The notes beneath the pieces were generated by a model. It was given only the letters and a program-made list of their open reading frames with translations, was not told where the DNA came from and made no database searches. A stretch of 64,000 nt of DNA from Rhynchosporium graminicola (taxonomy: Eukaryota; Ascomycota; Leotiomycetes; Helotiales; Ploettnerulaceae): NCBI GenBank assembly GCA_900074885.1, contig FJUW01000004.1, positions 744,001 through 808,000 of the forward strand, read 5' to 3'. A program made the translations under genes and the position numbers. This document shows, in pieces, positions 47,327 through 60,273 of this stretch. The first letter of the stretch is position 1. Each line of letters begins with the position of its first letter.

Positions 47327-48310
47327 TCAGAGCTCGATCGAACGACGGCAGATCATGATCCCGCAATCCTGATGCTCATCTTGGCCAGTCTCTCGCGCCT
47401 TGGTTGATACGGCTTCGCTTTTAGCCATTTCCAAAGCCATGACGATGGGGCGGAGAGGTCCCTGGAAGCCAGCAGCTGAAACACCCAGCTCGCTTAAGAA
47501 TGAGAGGTAGTAAATCACGTGTCACTAATGGAAAACAAACAAACAATCGAGAACTCACCCATCATCGACGCCAACAATCGGGATACCACATAACAACCAA
47601 ATCAAGGTAAGGGTATCCCCAAGTTTGAACATTCTCGAAGACCAAGAAGTGGATAATGTAACGTGGGACCAGATCGAGACTGCAGGGCATTCGTCAAAAA
47701 TTACTACATTACCTCGTGGCGAGGAGGTATTCACGGGGAAGCTGCATTGCTTCCTGCTTTCTTCCAGAGTTTTGGAAGCGAGATCGTTGGCTTCGGGACC
47801 CAATAGCAAGGCTTGAATTGAAAGCAGCCCACCAACGAGCAGAAGTGAGGAGTTAGTTTTGAGCAGCGGGACGAGCCTTTCCGAAATGTTGACTTTGTCT
47901 TGATGTTCGTCGAAGTCTTGATCTGGCACCTGGTATCCAAGGTTTCTCGAGAGGGTGGCTCTTGCAATGGCATCGGTTTTGTACCTACTGCATATGTAAA
48001 TGGATCCAAGAATGAAAATTCATGCTCGCATGGTCACAAGGCAAGTATGCAAAGACAAAGATTGTGTGTGTGTGGTACGTGAAGCCATCATTTCATTGCT
48101 TCGATTCGAGTCATGCCATCCATCTCACATATACCATGAGCCTCATTTCAGAAGTTTCCTCCCATTCATCAGGACAGTGAAGGATCGCCTGCAAGCAATC
48201 ATAGCAAGTTGGGCATATCTCTGCCTTCCAGGTCCTCTTATTCATACCCAGCACCATGACAAGCCGAAAACGTCTTCCCTAATGAGCGCAATTTCTGCAA
48301 AAGAAGCCAT
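47327..48310 (-). CDS. Hypothetical multi-exon protein, model incomplete
   Basis: A tentative model. The 3' part is reasonably clear: an exon from about 47988 to 47559 followed, after a 66-nt GTGAGT..AAG intron, by 47492-47327. The first reads RYKTDAIARATLSRN, then VNISERLVPLLKTNSS and a hydrophobic helix LLLVGGLLSIQALLLG. The second reads ELGVSAAGFQGPLRPIV and ends in TGA. A possible 5' part is 48310-48248 (ATG, MASFAEIALIREDVFGL), a 59-nt intron and 48188-48135. Its last exon ends in phase 0, while the downstream exon needs phase 2, so at least one junction or a small exon is missing. One membrane segment is likely. The family is not recognised. Confidence 0.4.
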
Positions 48311-48893
48311 GTGTCTTTCGAGCAGCAGAGATGACATGCTCGTTCTCCTCGACTTCCATCGTGGTGTGTTACACACACAGTAGTACTATACTTCGTACAA
48401 ATAGCTGACCCCAGCCACTGACTCTCGTTTCTCTCTTCCTCTATACTAAAAGAATAATCGCTGATGCATGGTTGCTTTTATGCCTTCATGTAGCCACCCC
48501 TTGAAAAAATTTGAAAAGCCCAATGCAACCGAACAGAACAGTAAAAGGGAAGGGGAAAAAAAAGAAACCCAATTCATGCAAACATTAACGTATTTTATCG
48601 TCCTCGAGCCGAAGACTATCCGTTGAATTCCTCCTCTGCATCATCCACATAAACGCAGAATCAAAAGTAAAGCTGCGTGATCTTTTCGCGTGTACAGATG
48701 CAAAGGCCGCTGCAAAATTTGGCGATCCCAGTTCCGAAATCTATATCAGAGACGCACAGGTATTAGAGAAAGAATCGCTTTATGCTGGAGCAAAAGTAAA
48801 AGCCATCGCTTATGCAAAAGACAATGTCGAATCAAGCATTGCTTGTACAATAACATGGTACTTCGGCAAAAATAGTTGTATCGAAAGAACCAA
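48311..48893. other. Intergenic spacer
   Basis: A short A-rich tract near 48550-48575. No gene recognised; includes the 3' flank of the large Ser-rich gene. Confidence 0.5.
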
Positions 48894-51800
48894 TCAGACA
48901 ACGGTCATCATATGCATTCGTTGGCCCAAGCTACGTGTCGGTGACCCGTCAATCGAGCCGCTGATTATCGAATTATTGCTGTGGCTTCGAAGCAGATTTT
49001 TGGGCGGGCTTACGCTGGGATCAGTGAACACTCGTGTGAATGCTGGGCTTGAGTCACGACGAGGACTTGTTTCCGGACTCTGAGATGGACCATCTGCTTT
49101 CCGGATCAAATCGGCCAAGGTACGGCTGAGAACGTTAGCTCGGTGAACAAGATCGCGAAGACTGGTTGTATCGAAGGGCATCTTGTTTGGAGACTCGCTG
49201 GTCAAATTCTGAAGAATTGGGTCCGAGGTTGATCTGTGCTGGTGCATGGTTTCCATAACCGAGCGAGCTACATCGGAAGCACTCTTCAGACTTGAATGGC
49301 GTGGTGACGTCGAGGGCGGTCGGAGATGATCTCTAACAGGTGATCTATTCATGAGCCCTGCCCCAAATATGTCATCCTCAGGCGAGAATACAGAGCGCCT
49401 GCGAACAGTATTTCCATCATAGACGAAACCGGTGGGTCGACCATGACGATTGAGAACCTCGAATGGCGCCTCAGATATTTCCAGGTCCTCAGCATCAGGT
49501 CCGCTCTCGTGGAATTCGTCATCCTCCGACGCCTCTTCTTCAAGAACGACCGAGGTAGGCGAGGGTGGAGTCGGAGATAGAGCAGACTCTTCATCGTCCG
49601 GAACTGCAAGAGCAATAATCCCCTCTGCTTCCTTCCAGAGAGTCGCGGATGGACCATTGAGTAGACCCTTCTCCCGAGCTAGTAGTCGCAGTCTCTTTAG
49701 GTCTTCCACCAGCAAGCATACCTCTCGAATCTGTCCAACGTGACCAACGACACTTGCTTGGCTTGCCTGAATAGCTGGAGGAACCATCATGCCACTATTT
49801 TCCATGCTCACATCCCCATCATCACCTCCATCCGCATCATTACTTTCGAAATCGAAATCTCCATCCCAGTCTTCACTTACACCCTTGCCGCCCAGGCCCC
49901 ACGTTCCAAATTTTGGAGCCAGCTTTGAATCGCGCTGGCCAGCGACATCAGGCACCACTGGCACACTCTGACTGCGAATGTGCATCGGACTAGGTCCGCG
50001 CCGTCCAATAGCGCGTCCCCCTCTACCATCAGCAATCTGCTTAGCGTGGGCAGTCTTGGGTCTGGGAAAGTTGCCCATAAGATCAGCCTTTTCGGCAGTT
50101 GGGGGCTCTGACCAATCGAAAAGATTGCTCTTCGGCCGTTCACCGTTCGCGAGCCCATTTCCGTTGGGAGCTCCAGTGTGAGTCAAGTCTGCGAGTGCTG
50201 CTCTAAAGCTGAGACTTGGTCGTCTAGAGTTGAGAGAGCTTGAAGGTGGTGAAAGCTGACCGCTGATATCAATATTCTCATCATCCCTTGTCCAGTCCTC
50301 GTCCTCTTCCTCGTCGTCCAGAGACAGACGGCTAAACTCTTTCGTAGCAAGACAGAAGCTTGGGGGAGAAGCAGGAAACACCCGGTCGGACTTTATCGTC
50401 CTAGTCCGAACTGGGGTCTGAAAGTTATCAGAGGAATCCTGAGAGGATCGACCTTCTTTGATAGGCGTCGAAATTCCTTCGTCTTCCTCCACAATCTTGT
50501 TATGACCCTCGTGGAATCCTCCATTTGCTAGCATCTCGTGGATTGAGAGTCTCTTGTTCTTGGAATGTCCATTCAGGCTTGGCGGGGATTCGTCAAACAT
50601 GGATTCAAGCGGTGCAGTGTTGGATCGTAGGCTCCCAGTCGCTCCAGACCTTAATGAATCAAAGACGGTTTCGCTCTGAAAATCCATATCATCTTCATCA
50701 CCCGATGCGAACCCTTTCATGTCATTATCCGATCCAATGAGAGTAGACGCACGATCCGTCAGTTCCGATGTCCGTGGAGCTTTTGAGTTGGCAGAACCGA
50801 CAAAAGAAATAGATGCTGGCGAAGCATGTCCTGTAGACGATACAGAGTTTGTGTTGTTGTGTACAACAGGCGAGCTTGGACTCCGACAAGGAGCTGATGA
50901 GGAAGACGAAGATAGTCCGAGTCTAGCTAGATCTACGTTGAAAGAGGACAATCTTGTGAGTGGCGGTAAAGGAGATGAGCTGTTGCGGCTCCGTCTAGCA
51001 AAATGGACTGCGAAAGGATCGCTAGAAGAAGCTTCTCCACTCGATACGGGGGATCGTTGGAAGACTTTTGGATCCATAATAGGACGATGCCTACTAGTAG
51101 TAGAACCATGTGCTGTGGAGATGCTTCGACCCGGCATAGTCGCCACAGGCGCCGAAGAGTAACGCTTACCCCCGCTTCTGGGTTCTCCTCGTCTTTGATC
51201 TCGCAGACTGCCTGACCTTTGTATCCAAGAGCTGGGTGAGCTGAAATGCATAGACAAGGATCGGCGAGCACGCTTTTGCGATTCCACTACTACCTCCGTC
51301 GAAGGCAGTGGTATGTCCCCTACCCCATCAAATTCGTCGTCATCAAGCTCAAAACTTTCGTCATAGTACGTCGACGCGCTGCTTGAAACGATGATGGTTC
51401 CCGGCTTGACCAAGGTAGGTCTCGCGGAGTCGTCCAATATGATCCTCCTCGATGTTGACTGAGAATCTGGTATGCCCCCATCACTCATCCGCCCGGAAGC
51501 CTTGTCCTTGGACAATTTTGTCGGACGAGACTCGAAGTAAAGACGCCATGCATGACGGGAGGTGTGAGAATCGTTTTTGCTGGGTGTAACATGTACCCGA
51601 GGTGATGATTCGCGGTATATCAGCTCTTGCGTTTTCACAGAGTCGTCTCTGAACTGCTGCTGTAGTGTAACAGTACGTTGGTGACTTGTCGCGGGCCTCC
51701 TCAATGTTGGTATGTGTGAACTAGATCCGCTCCTCGATACCGGCCCGCTTGAAGCCCTCGTAGATGGACCCCTCTTCACTAGTTTGTTTGGAGGTAGTTG

Positions 51801-52491
51801 GGCTGTGCTATTCCCTGGATTGGATAAAATGGGAATGGCTGACCCAAGAGATACACTTATCGACGGAGAATCCGGTCCAACACTGGATCTTGGGCTATTG
51901 TTGTGCGAATTGGGTATGGTTGACAATCTCCTCATCCAAGACCCCCTTGATGAAACAGACTCCCTTCGTGTTGCTTCCTCGGAATTCGGCAAAATGTCCT
52001 CGGGCCTGAAAATAGAAAGCATCCGTCCACTGTTGTTGTTCTGCAATTCAGATCTTGATTTCGAAGGTCGTTGAGAAAGGGTCGGGACCGGTGCTGGCGT
52101 AGGTTCGAGAGCGGGAGTCGAAATTTTCGATTCGGAAGTTACCACAGTTGAAGTTGTGCCTGGCCTCGAAGTGGGTGATGATACGATTGGACTGTTGTGG
52201 ATGACAACGCCTGCGATATCTCCAGCTTTCCTTTTCTTGGAGGATGGTCGTGGACTCGAACGCTCTGGCTTCCCCAACGCCAATCCAGCAGCAGCAATTC
52301 CTACAGTACTCGACGCAACGAGCTATGCACGTTAGTATATACTATTGGAGAGAATCAAGACCGTTGTAGGCACGCAATTATACATCTGTAATAGTGTGAT
52401 AATGCATTGGGCGGGCAGGCTGAATTGAAACGTAGGGAGAAATCCGGTGGCTATCTTCGTGGGAAATACTCACACTAGGAACGGTCTTCAT
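48894..52491 (-). CDS. Large Ser/Pro-rich, mostly disordered protein
   Basis: Two exons: a mini-exon 52491-52474 of 18 nt coding MKTVPS, a 151-nt GTGAGT..TAG intron, and 52322-48894; total 1148 residues. The mini-exon is accepted because its frame continues straight into LVASSTVGIAAAGLALGKPE, a hydrophobic N-terminal stretch, and the large exon otherwise lacks an early ATG. Then a basic motif SSKKRKAGD that could be a nuclear signal, followed by several hundred residues of Ser, Pro, Thr and Arg with many S-P and R-x-x-S sites. Ordered-looking segments: about residues 860-905 (GQIREVCLLVEDLKRLRLL..LWKEAEGIIAL) and a helical region near the C-terminus (TTSLRDLVHRANVLSRTLADLI). I do not recognise the family. 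The composition suggests a phosphorylated scaffold or regulator; this is inference. Confidence 0.75.
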
Positions 52492-55400
52492 GGTGAATTA
52501 ACTCCTGTGGCACATCGACAAGAAAGGAAAAGACCGAAAAGAATGTCGTGATGGTAAAGAAGCTCAGAAGCATCGTAGAAAACGGTCCATGCCAACTATT
52601 CACGTCGTCGTGGAGGGGGAGATGGAAGGAATGGTCAATGTTTACAACCACAACAACCGTGTTGAGTTGAGGGGAATCGAGGTATTGATGCAGATCGGGG
52701 GATCGATACTGATGTGACGGAGGATGTTGAGAAGAGAAGACAGCAGCCTGCTCCGGTGACAAATCGAGGGGAGTTGTCGAGCTGTGAATGTTTTCCGCAG
52801 TGCAGCACTATGGGATTGGAGATGGAGAAAGGATGAGAATTGGCGAAGCAATTGGGATGAAGAGCCGTGCGCTGTGTCTGTGATGCAGTTTGGTGGTGAG
52901 TACAGTACAGTACAGGGCAGCACAGTGCTACTACGGGCTAAGGTACAACCTGGGTCTGGGCATGGCAGGGTTGTAGGGCCGGGGCATGCTTCGCTTACAG
53001 TTCGGCCTTGGGCTACCACTTTTAGCGCTCCTCGGTGCGTTACAGGCTTTGCTCTAAATCTCTACAGCGCTTCTATCAGCCTATCGTACTCCCCGAGTAT
53101 GACCGTAGCGCTCTTACTATACCTTTAGTGACTTCCCCTTCTCTGGGCCGGCAAACTGATCTCGAGCTGATTGATGCAGTCCTGACAACTCCGCTATGAT
53201 CCGACTACTGTGCACCCTGAAGGTAGAGGTAGGTAGCTTCCGACCGCGTCTCGCATCTGAACCCAGGAAGAACCCAGATCAGAGATCACACAATGGCCCA
53301 TGGCCCGATGATACCCTCAAAGTACCTGCTACCTACCTAGGTACCTGCCGGTTATCAAAGCACTGTACCTAGGTGAGTTTTGGGAACAGTACGGAGGGTA
53401 GTTCGTTATCACGGCAGGTTAAGCAGGCCGTCTCTAGAATTCCATTTGCTGGCAATCCTCCAACTACGCTCCGCCTCATGGCGATTAGCTGAGTGAGGTA
53501 AGACCAAGAAAGTGAGGGGTTTAGGTATAAGTAGTATAGAGTTTGCTCTGAGAGATGAGACCGCATATCCGGAAGCGTACTTGTCTCTAAATCTACTATG
53601 CTTGCTCTTGCCCAGCCTCGAGCTGACGAGCAGCCCCAGTAGTGAGCAGGGAAAGGAAGCTCTAGGTACTCGGAGCAATCATGTCTGTTCTCTGCATCGA
53701 CCGAGCGGACGAGAAACCAGGATTATTTACTGGCTGTCAAGGAATATATGTATATACCTGGCCTCCTTCGGTTTCGTACCTTTGCAAAGTGCGGGTAGCT
53801 TGCGAGGAGGAGCTCTGATTGTCACTGCATTTTTGATATTCGTAACACCAGCCCGGATATCTACATGCCTGCCTATGTTTACCTACCCAGGACTCCCTTC
53901 TCGGGTTCGGCATCGACAAGGCAAGCAAACAATGGCCTCGGCGACGGGCAGCCTCACTTTGCGGACTACCTACAGCGCAGCACAAAGATCCTGTAGGTCT
54001 GTGGGAGATGGGCTGCATGCAGATGCTGCCAATTTTCCCATCCAATCCCTATCTAGCATTGGACAATGAGCCTCGTATCACTCCTGCTATTTGTCCCGTC
54101 GAGCAGAGTACAATCGACAGCTTCCCGCCGTGCCAGCAGAACTATAGGACAGGGAAGCGTGTTATATTTGTCTCTTGCTTTTGCTCCTGTGGGGATCCGG
54201 TCTGCAGCCCAGGCTAGATCTGTACTTCGGGTGCTAATTCATCTATCCTGCTTACCGGCCGCAGCTTTCAAATGCTTACTGGCGATGGTTGTGTTTCAAT
54301 GGAAGTACAAGCAGGCTGCATTTCTGCCTGCTGGACCAACTGTTTCAGATGTCGAAGAAAGTCATCCCGCCCCGGCAAGAGCCATTTCCCAATCAGCCAA
54401 TGGTCAGTCTTTTCGTAAACAATAAATTCAATAGGAGCGTCCAGATATACGGAACGAATTAGATTGGTAAGGCACCTAAGACGCCAGCTACACCAACATG
54501 TCATGCGAAGTCGTCTAAAGGGTATCCCAACTCCGACGGGCGGGTTAGAAAGATAACCAGCCAGCTTCCACCACCAAGAAGCTCGTATTTCTTTCTAGAA
54601 ATTCTTAGTTGCATGATATGATGCACATATCATCCCATAATCACCACTTATTAACCCTCTCGATTCCTTGGGTCCATCTTGAAAGCGAGAAACATGCTTT
54701 CCTCCCACCCGCCCCGATGCAACTAATCATGCTTCTCACATCTCCACATTCACATGGATGTTCTCCGCCTTATCAGACCGGATCTGAAATGCCAGAGATC
54801 CGCACCAAGACGACCGCTCATTGTCCGACTTCGAGTCCACCTAAATTTACTCCAAACTCCTTTGCTTCCACTACTCACGCGCCAATGCAACAGAACTCTG
54901 CCTATCAACTGCCGTCCTAGTGTCTCCACATCCATTGACTTTGGCATCGGAATCCAATCAATCTCTCCCTCGTCTGGACGCAGACGACAAAGTGTAGAGG
55001 AATCGGAAGACGATTTACGAAGGCCTTCCGCGCCGCACAATCAGTGTTATGATTTAGGGAAGCAGGTCCCCGTCATTGTTGTCATAACACGTCGAGTCGC
55101 GTGTCTTCAAAACCAACCCAATCAAGTTGTTCATCGCCCCATCTCGCAGATAGTCCAATGCCTCGTCTCTCTGCCAAGCCCTCTCTCTATCTAGCCAGCG
55201 GAACCGCATTCACACAAGGGGCGCTTCTCTCAATCTGCATGTTTATCGGCTTGCTAAGCAAAAGGTCATGCAAAATGAGGAGCTATCCTGAGACATTTTT
55301 GGTGGGGGTAACTTTCAGTCGCTTGCTTTATTTGTATAATTCGCATGTGACCAACAGATGTTTTCATCCCGGATTTCTGGGTCGGTTTGCTCTCTTCCTC

Positions 55401-55840
55401 GCTCAGACCTGTAAGCTAGCTAGGTACATGCCTAGATTCAACGGCGGCGACGCTTTGACATCACAAACAACCACCATTGAACCCTGAGGGAAGGTGTGAA
55501 AGTTGCACAGGTTGAGCACAGGCAAAACACAAATTATTTTGATGTGACGTAGGGCGGACAAATATGATAACAACACTTCTCACACGACCGCCACGGGTTA
55601 AGAGAGTACGAAGTGTGCCGCAAAGCTGGAGCTATATCTTACCTAGGAAACCTCGCTGCTTCTCGGCAATTTCGAGGTTTGGCGTAAGCGTTCTGAGTCC
55701 TGCTCTTCAGTTTGCGTCAAGCCTCTTTGGCAGGGGGATGGCTACATGGCTCTAGATCGCCGCAGATCCCGTGAGCCTTGGGACGTACAAGATATGAAAT
55801 TTGACAACGCACAACACCACAATCTCCGATCCGAAGACGG

Positions 55841-55866
55841 TTTTTTTTTTTTTTTTTTTTTTTTTT
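55841..55866. repeat. Poly-T run (26 nt)
   Basis: Twenty-six uninterrupted T, followed by AAGGAG. Could be the poly-A tail of an old minus-strand retrotransposed copy, but no coding remnant or target-site duplication is visible. Confidence 0.9.
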
Positions 55867-56400
55867 AAGGAGATCCCACGCATGATTCAATACTCCGCTC
55901 AACCAATAATCGATAGCAAGTATTTCTTTTTCTTTCGTTCCCATCAAAAAGACGCGAGAAGTCCAGCCAAGAACAGGTTTGAGTAAACAAACAACAGACC
56001 TAGGTACGTACCTACGGGAGTAGCTACCGCTTCGGTGTATGATCGGACCTGGGGTTTCGACATGGATAAGGATTAACCTTGCAGCTCCTCTAATACCCGA
56101 AGGGCACAGATGTTGCCCGTCGCTGGGGGCTGGGCTCGATGGCGCTATCGACCAGGATATCGCGTGCAATGCTCCCCTCCTCTATTATTTATTTATGCTG
56201 TTAAACGAGCCAATTAATCCATCATCTTATCAACGCGAGATATACACGCGTTATGTAATCCACATGTGCACAACTTCCATGTTGTTTTTATCCCACTCTC
56301 TATCAAGGCGTACCCCAAAAACCCGATTTGCAGAAGAGGCATCATCCTTGCACTTTCTCATTGCTTTTTCCTTCGCTGATTCCTGCCAGAGCCGCAGATT

Positions 56401-56436
56401 GAAAAAGAAGAAAAAAAAAAAGAAAAAAAAGCAAAA
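56401..56436. repeat. A-rich homopurine run
   Basis: A runs interrupted by single G. Simple sequence; no element recognised. Confidence 0.85.
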
Positions 56437-56907
56437 GGGTGACACAAAGCAAGCCGCCGGCGGGTTATTTACTCCAGTCTGTTCACAATTCACAAGCACC
56501 GAAACGCCTTTCCCAGAGAACCCCATCTTCGGTACCGAGCGAAAACCCCCCATCATAACATCTTCCTAGAATGGAAGGAGAACAGCTAAGGCATAACTTC
56601 ATAATTTCGCACATTGTCACCTCACCCGTCCAGCCAGCACCTGAGCCCGATATCTCACGAACGCCACAGCTCGCTTTCCTTGCCCTGAAACCAAAGTCTT
56701 GCCCCGGAGTACTTACTCAAGCTCATGTTACTTACCTCCGTAGGTACATCCATCTGCAAGCTAGCCAATCATCCATCACCTCTGTTTCATCACGTCGCGC
56801 AATATGAGATCTAGCCAGTAGTAAGTAGTGAGAGACCCCCCACGGCAAAGCAGTGGGGAACTGTCTATGATTCAGTTCTGTGTTTCTTTCAACCTATATT
56901 TATTTAA

Positions 56908-56953
56908 ATTTAGATTTAGATTTAGATTTAGATTTAGATTTAGATTTAGATTT
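56908..56953. repeat. ATTTAG hexamer microsatellite, about 7.7 copies
   Basis: Perfect tandem copies of ATTTAG. Similar in length but not identical to the fungal telomere unit TTAGGG. Confidence 0.95.
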
Positions 56954-58737
56954 CCCACGGGTTGAAAATCCTGCTTCCTGGGATTACTGGGCTAGCAGTC
57001 AGTGTGTGTGCACCTTCCCGAGGGGTCGAATGAGAGAGGCCTGCTAGGCTACTCGGTTTTTAGCCGCAAGTTGTGTATAGTATGTGTAGATCTTACATGT
57101 TCATTACTCGAACGAGAGGAGCACTCGGAAGTTACTGTACACATGTCTAGAGGTACCTAATGTTTCATTTCGGTCTTTCGTTTTTACGGCCCGAGCTGCT
57201 TTCGTGCCGTCTCGTAATTCAAGAACGTTTGTCCTTTCTTTTTTCCAATCAGGAGATTAAAACCACCACGAAAAACATCGAGCCAAACCCGCCTCCATCT
57301 TATGTTCAAGCTGACCACGTGGTCATGGTCATCCCTTTGGACACCACCACGTGCAAGAGTGCAACACTGCCACAAACATCTGTCCTGCACCCAACCATTC
57401 TATTTTCATACAAACGACCCTTAACGTGCATTCTTCACGTCCAATCCTCTCTCTGTTCACAACGCGTACCTGCATATTCTTCCAAAAGGCCTCATCTCAT
57501 TCCCTCCGAAATCTCCACCACACATTCGAAGCCGCTCCAAGATTCAGTCTTGTCTCACTCCGCTCGACTCTTCTCTTGAACGACTGCTGTATTGATTTTG
57601 AGTTATCACGGTTGTGGTTGTACCCGGAAACCCGGTAGCGCGCGGATGCAAATCACACTTACACAATTCCAGCTATATAGTTTTCCTTTTCTTCCTGTGC
57701 GTCTTCGTGGGTATCGATGTCATTTGTGGGGGTCCATGGTTTGTTTTCATTTGCCCATGGCCGATCGATGTCTTGACCCCCGCCATATTACTTTTTCTTG
57801 AGCCAAATGAAGACTGGTTTCATTGAAACTTAGACATGTGTGATCATCGTGGGCGGACACCCATAATGAACCTCACTTTGACTAGAACAAACTAGCTTCC
57901 TTCGAGAAGTAATCGTGCCGTCAAATCACTGATATACGAAGATCAAGCCGACGAGTCCACGGTGCGAAGCCAACTCCAAACCCCTTGCCTTGCATGCCAA
58001 TAAATTGAATATTCAGACACTTTCAAATGAGACTTCCATAAGCCGACTGACTACCTTAACTCTGAGTTTCAATTTTTTGATCTGTGTTTGTAGGGACAGT
58101 TACCCAGTTTCATGTAATTCAATGCTGAACGTACGATTGTGCTTCATTGACAATGCCACAAAGGGTTCCGATACAATTTCCGTCCAGAACAAATTCTCAG
58201 TCTTGAAAGCCAACCAAACACCCGTAATTCTCACACTCAAATGAATCAGACCTCTAACATCTTCCCTCCCTCATCATGTCTCAACCTCGCGACCCAAGAT
58301 CCATCATATCTCTTCATGCGAACAGTCCTTCATCAGATCACGGTTACCGCATATCGGCAAGAATTGCCTGACATACATACCACATAACGAGAGAGAGATC
58401 TTCCGAAGATGGACGTCTCCGTCGCCAAGGTCATCCTGGAACCTATGTATGCAAGCATTTTGACAAGTGACATGTGGATCACATGCAATCACAAGTCTTT
58501 TGAGGCTCCGCAGCGCAGAGGAAAAAAGAAACAAGCTTCGGGGAATTACCCACCGGTTCCGGTTGGCTCATCCTTTGTATCGTTCTGTTTCGTTCTGTTT
58601 CTTGTTCTGGTTTCTCCGGCATTGTGTATGGATTTGAGCGGTGTGCTTGCTTTCATCGCTCCTCAGTGTGTATGGCTCGGGAAAATCGATGGACGATAAT
58701 GTCGTTTTCCGTTTTCACCTGCTCAGCTCTTTCCTGC

Positions 58738-58947
58738 ACAGAGGTACAGCGGTTAAGGATTGTTAGTTCAATCAGCAGGGGGTGGTTGACTTTACTGCGA
58801 AAGGTAGAATCCCTAGTGCGTACTGACTTTTCGATCGCTGATTGAGTAATTTATGCCCTGGTTGCGGACCTGATTACTGCCATTTGTAGTAAAGTCACTG
58901 GGCCCCTTGCCTAAAGTACTAACAATACTTAACCGCTGTACCTCTGT
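58738..58947. mobile_element. MITE-like hairpin element 1 (210 bp)
   Basis: Terminal inverted repeats 58738-58767 and 58918-58947, 30 bases with one difference, beginning ACAGAGGTACAGCGG. Further imperfect pairing inside (ACTTTACT.. on both arms) makes the whole a long hairpin. No coding capacity. No clear target-site duplication. Confidence 0.75.
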
Positions 58948-58957
58948 ACTCGGGTGG

Positions 58958-59145
58958 TACGGAGTATGCTCCGGTAAGCGACCTGCGCGTTATTTCACGA
59001 GTAAGGCCAATCAATACAAAAAGTGGTTCTTGCAGGTGAAGAGTTCGCGATTTAAAGTTTCCAGAAAAGTTTTACCTGTACTCCTCTTTCTGGTTATGCT
59101 GGTACTCTTTACAAAGCTGCATTTGGTTACCGAAGGTACTCCGTA
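58958..59145. mobile_element. MITE-like hairpin element 2 (188 bp)
   Basis: Inverted ends 58958-58977 and 59127-59145. The outer nine bases TACGGAGTA / TACTCCGTA match perfectly; about 15 of the first 20 bases pair. Only 10 bp separate it from element 1. No coding capacity. Confidence 0.6.
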
Positions 59146-59899
59146 GATGGAGAAGCCATGCTTGAAAACCTTACTTTGTATCCTATAATGTCGCATTCCC
59201 CGGCTAATACCCGACGTTAAGTTGACGTGTCGGATCAAGCCATCATATATGAATGTTATGTGACACCGTCGTAGGATCTGTATTGGGTATTCTGATGTTG
59301 ATTAATCATTTGGTCTTTTGCTGGAACCAAAGGTCTCGGATACCTCTATGACTTGTAGTCTTGTAGCTGGGATGATAGATCTATAAATCGCTAAAGAACT
59401 GTCATTTCACCAGGAACAAACCTGATTATTCTTTGCCGTTTGAAAAGGGTGGCAGATCTTGTAAGACAGAATCCAAGATACTCATACGCTCCACGGGTTC
59501 TCAAAAGAGGTTTGTCCTTATGATGAGAAGGCTCTCTGACTTGGGAGTGTGCTCAACGGCTGGCAGGTCCTACACTGAATACGATATTAATCCATTGACT
59601 AAGATAAGTAGTAAGAAAAGCACAAATTACCGCTGCTCAGCAAGCGAATCCCTCAGTCTTCAACTGCTCGTCCAAACCATCAATCATGTCACTTCTAACC
59701 ACATCCTCACCAGACATACCTAGTGTATTCCCCGGCATCATGAAATCAATCACGCCGCCAAGCGCATTACGTAGTCCCCTCAGGTTCCTACTCTCATATC
59801 CGTCGCGTATGCAATGACTCAAGGGCGTACCTAGCATCCGATATCAACAAATCTCTTCAATTTTCAAATCCTGGTGTTTGTATCCTGAAGAAGCAGATA
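59146..59899. other. Gene-free spacer
   Basis: An ATG-initiated 66-codon minus frame (59837-59637, ending TEGFAC) looks protein-like but could not be joined to the upstream candidate gene; left unannotated. Confidence 0.4.
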
Positions 59900-60273
59900 C
59901 TAGCCTAAATCAAATAGGCGAGACGCCGTCCATGAATATGCTATGAGGTAGTGGTTTGGAGGGGACATGTTATCTTTATTGTGTAGCGGCGCTCGAAGAT
60001 TCCTGTGCAGAAACTCCGTGAATGAATCGGGAGTCCATATGTCTGGTATGAAAGGCCCGCGGGGCCCTGGAGCAGGATTTTTCTTTTGGATCTGTATTCG
60101 AGCTTTGATATTTGCGAGTTACTCTTGGTACGAAGTTGGTGGTAGGCTTGTTGGGTGGAGTGTGTGTGGATTATGTTGCTAGCGTTTGTGGAAAGACTAA
60201 CCTCCCAGACGTGGGAGCGGAGTTCCTCTGGGAGGGAGAGGAAGGAGTGGAAAGATATTGGTTGACCTGACAT
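59900..60273 (-). CDS. Possible small 2EXR-like protein
   Basis: Tentative. Exon 1 60273-60202 reads MSGQPISFHSFLSLPEELRS then HVWE, resembling the start of 2EXR/F-box-like fungal proteins (F..FLSLPEELR..IWE). A 110-nt GTTAGT..CAG intron leads in phase to 60091-59900, containing IPDIWTPDSFTEFLHRNL and ending in TAG; 87 residues in total. The second exon does not look like the usual 2EXR continuation, so the gene may be truncated or extend into 59837-59637. No function assigned. Confidence 0.35.

Larger units (their letters stand above)
52492..58737. other. Gene-poor region, 6.2 kb
   Basis: Many overlapping short frames on both strands, none with motif, splice structure or steady composition. 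Contains CTACCTAGGTACCT-type repeats near 53320-53375, a T run (55841-55866), an A-rich run (56401-56436) and a hexamer microsatellite. Long 5' UTR of an unseen gene or non-coding transcripts cannot be ruled out. Confidence 0.5.

Noticed and set aside
53512..54069. 185-codon plus frame in the gene-poor stretch
   Set aside because: Overlaps equally long frames on the other strand; composition is not protein-like and no splice structure supports it.
56908..56953. Telomere-like repeat
   Set aside because: The unit is ATTTAG, not TTAGGG, it is short and internal; a plain microsatellite.
58409..58699. 96-codon plus frame with a hydrophobic stretch
   Set aside because: No upstream context, no homology recognised, and it runs up to the MITE-like elements.
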